From JAGXSE01 sp040757295 (lineage in GTDB: Bacteria; Bacillota; PH28-bin88), in NCBI GenBank assembly GCA_040757295.1, contig JBFLXH010000064.1, forward strand, positions 1 through 12,633: a stretch of DNA of 12,633 nt, given 5' to 3'. Under the pieces are notes generated by a model. That model was not told where the DNA came from. It searched no databases and was given only the letters and a program-made list of their open reading frames with translations. Positions 6,856 to 12,633 of this stretch are shown here, one piece after another (position 1 is the stretch's first letter; each line of letters starts with the position of its first letter). Position numbers and translations under genes: made by a program.

Positions 6856-7659
6856 TCAATCTTGTTTCCGATCTATTTCGAACAGGGGATAACTTATTAC
6901 CTGCTTATCCTCACCCTCAACAGTAACGGTTTGTTTCATGATATTTGTCCCCACTACTTTACACTTCCCGCAAGGGGTTTGAACCGTTTCTCCGTTAGCG
7001 GGAAAACAGCCCCTGGCATCCTCATAGACATCGCTTTCAAAACGCAAACAACACATCAGGCGACCGCAAATGCCAGATATTTTGGTCGGGTTGAGGGATA
7101 AGTTCTGATCTTTGGCCATCCTAATTGACACAGGATCGAAATCCCCTAAAAATGTGGCACAACACAACTCTCGTCCACAGCAGCCCAGCCCGCCCAGCAT
7201 TTTGGCTTCGTCCCTGACGCCAATCTGGCGCAATTCAATCCGGGTACGGAAAACCGCAGCCAAGTCCTTAACTAATTCCCGGAAATCCACCCGTCCCTCT
7301 GCAGTAAAATAAAAGATAATTTTACTGGAATCAAAAGCATATTCCACATCAACCAGCTTCATCGGCAGATTATGCTCGCCGATTTTTTGCATACAGACGG
7401 TGAAAGCTGATTTTTCCTTTTTGCGGTTTTCCTCAACCTTCGCTATATCCTCAGGCGTTGCTATTCTGAGCACTTTTTTCAAAGGGCTTACCACCATCTG
7501 CTCATCAACAAGGCGGAGACCCACCACTAATTCTCCAAACTCGATGCCCCTAGCTGTTTCAACAACTACCTTCTGGCCCGTTTTTATAGGGAGATCTCCT
7601 GGATCGAAATAATATATCTTGCCCGCTTTTTTAAACCTGATTCCCACCACATTAACCAT
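6856..7659 (-). CDS. ricT: PSP1-domain protein RicT (YaaT)
   Basis: RicT/YaaT of the Ric (YlbF-YmcA-YaaT) complex. In B. subtilis this complex carries Fe-S clusters, promotes sporulation, competence and biofilm formation, and works with RNase Y in mRNA maturation. It has 267 residues, usual for the family, with the PSP1 C-terminal domain around 60-150. Many cysteines are conserved: the GLGCCGRELCC block (C160, C161, C166, C167), ICGRLMCCL (C198, C203, C204) and C230/C233 near the C-terminus, consistent with [4Fe-4S] binding. ATG at 7659 lies 5 bp after the holB stop; AGGGGG inside the holB end serves as its binding site. Whether the partners RicA and RicF exist in this genome cannot be told from the window. 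Confidence 0.93.
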   Translation of the reverse strand: MVNVVGIRFKKAGKIYYFDPGDLPIKTGQKVVVETARGIEFGELVVGLRLVDEQMVVSPLKKVLRIATPEDIAKVEENRKKEKSAFTVCMQKIGEHNLPMKLVDVEYAFDSSKIIFYFTAEGRVDFRELVKDLAAVFRTRIELRQIGVRDEAKMLGGLGCCGRELCCATFLGDFDPVSIRMAKDQNLSLNPTKISGICGRLMCCLRFESDVYEDARGCFPANGETVQTPCGKCKVVGTNIMKQTVTVEGEDKQVISYPLFEIDRKQD

Positions 7660-7664
7660 AGCGG

Positions 7665-8666
7665 CTAACCCCCTATCATAACCTTCTCCTGTAACGCTAT
7701 AAGCATATTCTCTAAAGCCAGCCGCTTGTTAATATTGTTTTGCAGCAAACGGCGAATGGCAACGATCTCTTTTAGAATGTCAGTAATATCAACCACAGGT
7801 GGTATCTTGTCCATCTCAGTCAGGTGATCCTTATTCAATACCAGCCTGTCCAGACCCTTTTGCTGGCATACGAACAAATCCCGGTATAGCCATACCATCC
7901 AGTCTAATACTTCTTCCAGGTTCTCCTCCTGCTCCATTTCCCCGGCCAAGCTAAATAGATCCAACGTCCCGGCATTTTTTAGAGACCTAATAATTTTAAT
8001 TGCTTTCAGCCTATTGGCATCTGCTTCAGGGCTTGCTGCTTTGCGTAAGGCCTGACTGATACTCCCGCCTGAAGTGCAGGCCAGCCTTTCAGCAGCATCT
8101 TCTGCAAAACCCCGTTCCAGCAACAGCTTTTTAATTACTGCTGGAAACAAGGATAAAAACCGGACCTCAACGCATCGGGACAGAATCGTCGGTAAAATGG
8201 CTGCCGGCAGGGTGGTTAACAGGATGAAAACCGTGGATTCAGGCGGCTCTTCCAGCAGCTTAAGCAAAGAATTGGCCGCTTCTTCTGTCATTTTGTCTGC
8301 ATCACCTAAAAGAATAATCCGGAAATTGCCCTCAAAGGAAGTAAGGGAAAGTTTTGCCTGAATACCCCTGATCTGTTCAATTTTTATTGTACTGCCTTTG
8401 GGCTGCAGATAGCAGAAATCAGGATAATTGCCTGACCTTAAACGGGTACAGTTACGGCATCCGCCACAGGCTTCGCCCTCATTCGGTGTTAAGCAGTTTA
8501 GCGCCGCAGCCAGGGCAATCGCTGTCGTTTCTTTGCCAACCCCTTCGGGTCCGGCAAATAAGTAGGCATGAGAAATTCTTTTTTTCAGAAGTCCCTGCCT
8601 AAGCTGCCTGATTGCAGGGTCTTGGCCGATGACCCGCTTAAAGCCAAAAGCCTTATCCATATTCAT
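7665..8666 (-). CDS. holB: DNA polymerase III subunit delta'
   Basis: Clamp-loader subunit that helps load the DnaN sliding clamp; AAA+ family, 333 residues. Visible motifs are the P-loop GPEGVGKET (39-47), a four-cysteine zinc site typical of clamp loaders (C58, C67, C70, C73), a Walker B-like GDADKM (121-126), LLKLLEEPPE (134-143) and the SRC motif (163-165) that supplies an arginine to a neighbouring subunit. ATG at 8666 has AGAGGA 7 nt upstream. It lies 20 bp after tmk and 5 bp before ricT. In B. subtilis yaaQ and yaaR stand between tmk and holB; here there is no room for them. Confidence 0.95.
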   Translation of the reverse strand: MNMDKAFGFKRVIGQDPAIRQLRQGLLKKRISHAYLFAGPEGVGKETTAIALAAALNCLTPNEGEACGGCRNCTRLRSGNYPDFCYLQPKGSTIKIEQIRGIQAKLSLTSFEGNFRIILLGDADKMTEEAANSLLKLLEEPPESTVFILLTTLPAAILPTILSRCVEVRFLSLFPAVIKKLLLERGFAEDAAERLACTSGGSISQALRKAASPEADANRLKAIKIIRSLKNAGTLDLFSLAGEMEQEENLEEVLDWMVWLYRDLFVCQQKGLDRLVLNKDHLTEMDKIPPVVDITDILKEIVAIRRLLQNNINKRLALENMLIALQEKVMIGG

Positions 8667-8686
8667 AGAACAGTCCTCTTTTCAGG

Positions 8687-9319
8687 TTAGTCAACAAGGC
8701 GGGCACCCTGGAGTTCCTCAATTATTTTAGCAAAAACCACCTCTTGCGGAAGAGAGGCATCGATTAATTTAACCCGCTGAGGGAATTTTTCACGCAGCCA
8801 AAGAAATCCTTCTCTCACCCGGCGGTGGAAATCTGCCTGTTCCTGTTCAATTCTGTCTAAGCCGACGCGGCTTGTCCTCAGGGCAATCCTCGACATAGCC
8901 TGATCATACGACAAATCCAGTACGATAGTCAAATCTGGCTCTAAACCACCTGAAGCAAAGTGATTTACTTCCATAATAGTGTTAATCGGTAGCCCTCTGC
9001 CAAAACCCTGGTATGCCACACTGGAGTCAATAAACCTGTCGCATAGAACAGTTTTGCCCGCAACAAGAGCAGGTTTGATTAATTGCTCTACATGCTGGGC
9101 CCTGGCAGCTGCATAAAGTAAGACTTCCGCGGGGCCAACCACTTTTTTCCCGGGATCCAGCAAAAGGTTCCGGATTTCCTCGGCCAAAGAGGTGCCGCCT
9201 GGCTCCCTGGTAATCACTACATCCGTCCCTCGGACTTTGTAGTAGTCTACCAACCTCCTCAGCTGGGTAGATTTACCTGCGCCGTCGGTTCCTTCAAAAG
9301 TAATAAAAGCGCTTTTCAC
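8687..9319 (-). CDS. tmk: Thymidylate kinase
   Basis: Phosphorylates dTMP to dTDP with ATP for DNA synthesis. It has 210 residues, normal length. The P-loop FEGTDGAGKSTQ is at 8-19, the DR motif CDRFIDSSVAYQG at 93-105, and a lid region with RTSRVGLDRIE near 148-158. The start is GTG at 9319, overlapping the stop of the upstream decarboxylase-family gene by four bases (GTGA), so translation is probably coupled. It is followed 20 bp later by holB. The yaaO-tmk pairing is the same as in Bacillus. Confidence 0.97.
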   Translation of the reverse strand: MKSAFITFEGTDGAGKSTQLRRLVDYYKVRGTDVVITREPGGTSLAEEIRNLLLDPGKKVVGPAEVLLYAAARAQHVEQLIKPALVAGKTVLCDRFIDSSVAYQGFGRGLPINTIMEVNHFASGGLEPDLTIVLDLSYDQAMSRIALRTSRVGLDRIEQEQADFHRRVREGFLWLREKFPQRVKLIDASLPQEVVFAKIIEELQGARLVD

Positions 9320-10824
9320 TCTTCTATCACACCTATCGTTTCCAGGCTCCGATCAAAAGGCCCCTGGCAGGATATTTTTTTTCTCCTAATCAGGGTTAAC
9401 CACTCAATTACTTCTTCGGTAATAAGCTCTCCTGGGCATAATAGCGGTATCCCGGGCGGATAAGGGGCTATTAGTTCTCCAGCTGTCCTACCCAACGCAG
9501 AAGTCAGGGGAACCCGAACCTTTCTAGCAAAAAAGGCTTCCCTTGGGGAAAACCGTACTACCGGTCGAGGCCAGACGGTAACCTGGCTGGCAAGGGCTAC
9601 CTCCTCTTTATCCTGGCAAGAAGGGATCTGCCGGAATATTTTTTCCAATGCACTTTCCAGGCAGTTAAGAGAGGACTGGTCATCCCCAATTGTCAGCAAA
9701 AGCAAAATATATTGCAGTGTAGCCATCTCTGGCTGGATAGCGAAATCTCTTCTTAGTTTTTCCGCAAGTTCAAATCCTGACAATCCTAATAAACGCCCGG
9801 ATATTACCAGCCGGGTCAGGTCAATGCCGGCAACGCCTCCTTGGCCAATTATCTCAGGTCCCAGGCATTCCAAACCGGCAAAAGAAGAAAGGTTCTGACG
9901 CATTTTTTGGACCTCTTTCAATAATTTCTCAAGCCGCCTGTTCCCAGCTTTTGCCCAGTTTTCTCTGGCTGCATCCAAGGAAATCATCAGTAAATAGGAG
10001 GGGCTGGTAGACTGAAGCAGATCCAATGCAGCTTTAATTTTCATTGATGAAAATTCTTTTCTGCAGTGGAGCATTGCCGCTTGGGTCAGAGCTCCCATCA
10101 ATTTATGGATCCCCTGGACTGCAACATCAGCGCCGGCCTCCAATGCGGAAATTGGCATTGAGGGGTGAAAACGGAAGTGCCCGCCGTGGGCCTCATCAGC
10201 AATGACTGTTAATCCAGCCTTTTTAGCCAGCCGGACTAATTCGGGCAGGTCAGAAACGAGGCCCTCATAGCTTGGATGCAGCACAACCAGGGCTTTTAAG
10301 TCTGGGTCCTCTTTTAAGGCCTTTGCTACAGCCGCTGGCTCAACTCCCAGAAAGATGCCCCATTTCTGGTTCCATTCCGGCAGCAGGTAAATTGGACGGC
10401 ATCCCGCTAGTACCATAGCCCCCCAAACAGAACGGTGCATATTGCGGGGTACCAGGATTTTTTGCCCTGGCTCTAAAACGGCTAACAATGCTGCCTGCAA
10501 TCCCACAGAAGCTCCATTAATCAGGAAGAAGGTCTCTCCTGCGCCAAAGCACTCTGCCGCCCGCTGTTGAGCCTCAGCTATCGGGCCACGAGGATTATGA
10601 AGGTCGTCCAGGCCGGGTATTTCGCTTAAGTCAGCCCTGAAAACCTGTTCACCCACCCCGCCCAGGAAATCAGCATCCACTCCCTTGCCTCCCTTGTGTC
10701 CGGGGGTATGGAAAGGAATGCAGCCAGAGGACATGTACTGTTTAACAGCATCCCACAGAGGGGTTCTTCCATTTGCTTTTTGGTTCACTTCCCCGAGCCC
10801 TTCCCAAGTTTTAGGTTTTCGCAT
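9316..10824 (-). CDS. Orn/Lys/Arg decarboxylase-family PLP enzyme (YaaO-like)
   Basis: A fold-type I pyridoxal-phosphate enzyme of the Orn/Lys/Arg decarboxylase family. Substrate cannot be read from the sequence; arginine, lysine or ornithine are possible. The N-terminal FHTPGHKGG is characteristic. The PLP-binding lysine is K241 in GIHKLMGALTQ, and VIADEAHGGHF supplies the cofactor-binding aspartate. The C-terminal domain (about 390-500) carries the family SPREAFFA and APYPPGIPLLCPGE motifs. It has 502 residues from ATG at 10824, which lacks a clear ribosome binding site. GTG at 10788 (490 residues) with GAAGGG upstream fits family length better, so the start is uncertain. It is the first gene of the operon with tmk, holB, ricT, yabA and rsmI. 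B. subtilis yaaO occupies the same place. Confidence 0.92.
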   Translation of the reverse strand: MRKPKTWEGLGEVNQKANGRTPLWDAVKQYMSSGCIPFHTPGHKGGKGVDADFLGGVGEQVFRADLSEIPGLDDLHNPRGPIAEAQQRAAECFGAGETFFLINGASVGLQAALLAVLEPGQKILVPRNMHRSVWGAMVLAGCRPIYLLPEWNQKWGIFLGVEPAAVAKALKEDPDLKALVVLHPSYEGLVSDLPELVRLAKKAGLTVIADEAHGGHFRFHPSMPISALEAGADVAVQGIHKLMGALTQAAMLHCRKEFSSMKIKAALDLLQSTSPSYLLMISLDAARENWAKAGNRRLEKLLKEVQKMRQNLSSFAGLECLGPEIIGQGGVAGIDLTRLVISGRLLGLSGFELAEKLRRDFAIQPEMATLQYILLLLTIGDDQSSLNCLESALEKIFRQIPSCQDKEEVALASQVTVWPRPVVRFSPREAFFARKVRVPLTSALGRTAGELIAPYPPGIPLLCPGELITEEVIEWLTLIRRKKISCQGPFDRSLETIGVIEE

Positions 10825-10916
10825 AAAATCACTGTCATTTTAGCATATGTTAAAGAAAACTGCTAGCAAATGGATTTTTGCCCCAATTTTCCCGTTCAAC
10901 TGGGTCTTGGCTTTTT

Positions 10917-10937
10917 GCGGGGGATTGTTTCCCCCGC
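10917..10937. repeat. 8-bp GC-rich palindrome
   Basis: GCGGGGGA (10917-10924) and TCCCCCGC (10930-10937) form a stem with a 5-nt loop. No T-run follows on either strand. Confidence 0.7.
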
Positions 10938-10952
10938 TCGTGCTTAGATTCG

Positions 10953-10992
10953 ACCAGTTCTTGGCTCCGGTTTACCGGAGCCAAGAACTGGT
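10953..10992. repeat. 18-bp perfect inverted repeat with 4-nt loop
   Basis: ACCAGTTCTTGGCTCCGG (10953-10970) is perfectly inverted at 10975-10992 around the loop TTTA. This is the strongest hairpin in the window. Neither strand shows a T-run after it, so it is not an ordinary terminator. It may be a REP-like element, a processing site or a roadblock. Confidence 0.85.
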
Positions 10993-11038
10993 TAATCCCA
11001 TAGGGGGCCAGTTAATACAGAGGCGTAGCCGCTCTTAA

Positions 11039-11078
11039 AATGAGCGAGGCCACTAATTAAAATGTGGCCTCGCTCATT
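11039..11078. repeat. 15-bp perfect inverted repeat related to the 105-bp repeat core
   Basis: AATGAGCGAGGCCAC (11039-11053) is perfectly inverted at 11064-11078 around a 10-nt A/T loop. ATGAGCnAGGCCACTAATTA is shared with the start of every 105-bp unit at 1606-1920, with one base difference. The minus strand here also reads TATAATGAGCGAGGCCAC, matching the sequence at 1602-1619 with a single change. It is therefore probably another member of the same repeat family. Confidence 0.75.
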
Positions 11079-11083
11079 ATAAT

Positions 11084-11109
11084 AGCCTTCCTCTTGTTTT
11101 TGGAAGGCT
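11084..11109. repeat. 8-bp inverted repeat
   Basis: AGCCTTCC (11084-11091) and GGAAGGCT (11102-11109) enclose a 10-nt T-rich loop (A-rich on the minus strand). It lies 5 bp from the 15-bp hairpin. It could be a weak end signal for gin, but lacks the T-run. Confidence 0.6.
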
Positions 11110-11182
11110 GGATGTAAGTTATTATAGTTGCTCCAACTAGGGCTATGACACATCAGCAATGGAACATTGGGCTAGGCTGAAA

Positions 11183-11377
11183 TCATGAAAATAAAAAATC
11201 CCTAAATTTTTGTACAACACTGTAATACCGGCGTTCCGGCATACCAGGAATGGTAAGCTCTTGCTGGCACCTTTCACAAATAAACCGGCCAGCCAGAATA
11301 ATCCCGTCCCGAATTCCTTTTACAGGAGTCTCCTCGCACACCAGGCATACCGGCAAAAGGTTGCCGGTTTTTTTCAT
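11183..11377 (-). CDS. gin: Sigma-G inhibitor Gin (CsfB)
   Basis: A small anti-sigma factor that in B. subtilis keeps sigma-G inactive during early forespore development. It has 64 residues from ATG at 11377, the same length as B. subtilis CsfB. Two CxxC pairs form the expected zinc knuckle: C11/C14 in VCLVCEE and C34/C37 in FICERCQ. ATG at 11377 has GGAGG (11386-11390) 8 nt upstream. A GTG five codons earlier overlaps that binding site and is rejected. Gin/csfB lies just upstream of the yaaO-tmk cluster in Bacillus too, which strengthens the call. A sigma-F-like promoter is visible upstream. Confidence 0.88.
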   Translation of the reverse strand: MKKTGNLLPVCLVCEETPVKGIRDGIILAGRFICERCQQELTIPGMPERRYYSVVQKFRDFLFS

Positions 11378-11417
11378 CTGTTTCGCCTCCACCCAGAAAT
11401 ATTTTCCCTTATGTTTT

Positions 11418-11446
11418 TATTATTTCCTCGAAGCTGAATTGTAAAC
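11418..11446 (-). promoter_or_regulatory. Possible sigma-F-type promoter of gin
   Basis: On the minus strand GTTTA (11446-11442) fits the -35 GYWTA, and GGAAATAATA (11427-11418) fits the -10 GGNNANANTR perfectly. The spacer is 14 bp, one shorter than usual. It is positioned about 40 bp before the start codon. Forespore sigma-F control is known for csfB in B. subtilis. Confidence 0.45.
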
Positions 11447-11522
11447 CATATTCAGCAAAGCGATCCTTTTTGCTTCGCCCATAGTTTATGCTCTACAAGT
11501 TGAGGGTGTGCAAGAAACTGTG

Positions 11523-11550
11523 AAAAAATTAGCCGGCTGCTGGCCCCGGC
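11523..11550 (-). terminator. Terminator after the pdaB-like gene
   Basis: On the minus strand GCCGG pairs with CCGGC (arms 11550-11546 and 11536-11532) around a 9-nt loop, followed by TAATTTTTT. It lies 9 bp past the stop codon. The stem is short but GC-only. Confidence 0.65.
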
Positions 11551-11559
11551 AGTTTTAGC

Positions 11560-12342
11560 TTACCTCTTCTGGCGCTGAATTCCATTAGCATCAACATAGG
11601 TATCACCCTTAAGCAGGATATCTGAGACAGGTACTATTTGATAACCCCCAGCCTTAAGTTTCTCTAAAATTGGAGATATGGCCTTGGGGGTATTCTTAGC
11701 ATTGTTATGGAAAAGCACTATCGATCCTGGTTTGACCTGTCTAATTACCCTGTTGTAAATTTGTTCGGCCGTAATGTCTTTCCAATCAAGGGAATCAACA
11801 TCCCACTGGATCACCTTAATGCCCAATTCTTCAGAGACCCGAATCAGGGTGTTGTTGTAATCGCCAAAGGGGGGCCTGAACAGATAAGCATCACAGCCCG
11901 TAATATCCTTGATCATCTTTTGGTTTGAAAGCAGTTCTTCCCGGATTTTTTCCGCACTCAATTTAGAAAAGTGGGGATGAGTAGCAGAGTGCAAACCCAA
12001 CTCGTGGCCTGCCGCAACAATCCTTTTGGCAACTTGGGGATACTTTTCCAGCCAGATGTTAACCAAAAAAAATGTAGTTTTTACCTGATGCTGCTCTAGA
12101 ATTGAGAGCAGTTCATCGGTATATTCCGCACCCCATGTGGCATCAAAGGATATCGCCACCTTTTTCTCTTCAGTATCAACCCTGTAAATAGGGCGCAATT
12201 TTTTTTCACCGGCAACAACCGCCACAGGATTTAGCCCTGCCTTTGTTAGCAAGATCAAGAAACTAGCAAATACTAAACAAGCGAAGAGGATCCCTGCCAG
12301 CCGCAGTAAAAACTTCTTTTTTCCAACAAGCACTACTAGCAA
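11560..12342 (-). CDS. pdaB: PdaB-like polysaccharide deacetylase (NodB domain)
   Basis: A membrane-anchored NodB-homology protein like PdaB, a sporulation protein needed for spore cortex maintenance. From TTG at 12342 it has 260 residues: a basic N-terminus, one membrane segment (about 11-33), then the NodB domain (about 58-240). Motif 1 is SFDATWG, so the catalytic-base Asp (D67) is present but the usual second, metal-binding Asp is Ala, as in PdaB where TFDISWG occurs. The HSATH pair (H118, H122), RPPFGDYN, DWKD and LFHNN (H212) are present. Activity may be reduced or altered. The TTG start has GGAGG (12352-12356) 9 nt upstream. A longer frame reaching 12480 would overlap the 5S terminator and was rejected. 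It lies directly downstream of the 5S gene and upstream of gin. Confidence 0.87.
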   Translation of the reverse strand: MLVVLVGKKKFLLRLAGILFACLVFASFLILLTKAGLNPVAVVAGEKKLRPIYRVDTEEKKVAISFDATWGAEYTDELLSILEQHQVKTTFFLVNIWLEKYPQVAKRIVAAGHELGLHSATHPHFSKLSAEKIREELLSNQKMIKDITGCDAYLFRPPFGDYNNTLIRVSEELGIKVIQWDVDSLDWKDITAEQIYNRVIRQVKPGSIVLFHNNAKNTPKAISPILEKLKAGGYQIVPVSDILLKGDTYVDANGIQRQKR

Positions 12343-12442
12343 TTTCCCCCACCTCCCCAATTTCTTGATGCATTTTATGCCAGCAGGAGGCGGTTTAGTA
12401 CAAGTTATAGACAGGGCGCCATCAGGGCTCCGGCCAGGGGCC

Positions 12443-12465
12443 CTCTCCCTTGGGCACCGGGAGAG
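12443..12465. repeat. Short inverted repeat upstream of pdaB
   Basis: CTCTCCC (12443-12449) and GGGAGAG (12459-12465) enclose a 9-nt loop, between the 5S terminator and the pdaB-like gene. Function unknown. Confidence 0.5.
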
Positions 12466-12472
12466 AATCAGA

Positions 12473-12498
12473 AAACCCAAGGCCTAAACCTTGGGTTT
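12473..12498 (-). terminator. Terminator of the rRNA operon
   Basis: On the minus strand AAACCCAAGG pairs perfectly with CCTTGGGTTT (arms 12498-12489 and 12482-12473) around a 6-nt loop, followed by TCTGATTC. It starts about 10 bp after the 5S 3' end. The T-run is mostly inside the stem, but the position makes the role clear. Confidence 0.8.
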
Positions 12499-12508
12499 AA
12501 AAAAATAT

Positions 12509-12623
<115 letters not shown>

Positions 12624-12633
12624 TTTGGATATC

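Larger units (their letters stand above)
10825..11182. other. Palindrome-rich intergenic region, no gene
   Basis: A 358-bp gap between gin and the decarboxylase gene without a believable coding sequence. It holds four larger inverted repeats (listed separately) and small ones at 11126-11138 (AGTTG/CAACT) and 11157-11169 (CAATG/CATTG). None has a good T-run on the minus strand, so the end of the gin transcript is not obvious. CATATGCTA at 10849-10841 resembles a sporulation sigma-factor -10 for the decarboxylase operon, but no -35 could be matched. Confidence 0.6.

Noticed and set aside
10841..10849. CATATGCTA as a sigma-K/sigma-E -10 for the decarboxylase operon
   Set aside because: No matching -35 at the proper distance, and housekeeping genes in the operon need vegetative expression.
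10847..11038. A 63-codon plus-strand frame
   Set aside because: It crosses two strong palindromes, has no ribosome binding site and no recognisable family.
12343..12480. A longer N-terminus for the pdaB-like protein, and a TTGTAC/CATAAA promoter candidate
   Set aside because: The extension overlaps the 5S terminator and looks non-coding. The promoter candidate is too weak to list.

Overview
The window looks like a chromosomal segment of a Gram-positive, endospore-forming anaerobe of the Clostridia (Peptococcaceae- or Moorella-like; I cannot name the genus). The evidence is a T-box leader, AbrB with Spo0A boxes on its promoter, the sigma-G inhibitor Gin, a PdaB-type deacetylase, and a gene order close to the origin-proximal csfB-yaaO-tmk-holB-yaaT-yabA-yabC-abrB-metS-yabD-yabE region of Bacillus subtilis. 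Almost everything is on the minus strand; abrB is the exception. No mobile-element gene, CRISPR array or tRNA was seen.

From right to left, in the direction of transcription: a 5S rRNA (about 12623-12509) with its terminator; a PdaB-like polysaccharide deacetylase; Gin; a palindrome-rich intergenic stretch (about 10825-11182); then a tightly packed operon of an Orn/Lys/Arg decarboxylase-family protein, tmk, holB, ricT, yabA and rsmI. Next come convergent abrB (+), a divergent regulatory region (Spo0A-box-controlled abrB promoter against a T-box-controlled metG promoter), metG, tatD, a broken tex fragment, a tandem array of 105-bp structured repeats, two minus-strand terminators, and a YabE-like cell-wall protein with G5 and 3D domains.

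The genes combine DNA replication (tmk, holB, yabA), translation (metG, rsmI), sporulation and transition-state control (abrB, ricT, gin, pdaB) and envelope remodelling (yabE-like, pdaB). Compared with my memory of B. subtilis, the yaaQ/yaaR genes between the decarboxylase/tmk pair and holB, and yabB/yazA between yabA and rsmI, are absent.

The least explained part is about 1440-2065. There, three 105-bp direct repeats each carry two inverted-repeat stems, and one stem shows a compensatory base change between copies. The array abuts a tex gene reduced to about 40 codons but still carrying a strong Shine-Dalgarno sequence. The repeat core recurs in a 15-bp perfect hairpin at 11039-11078, which suggests a dispersed family of structured repeats in this genome.
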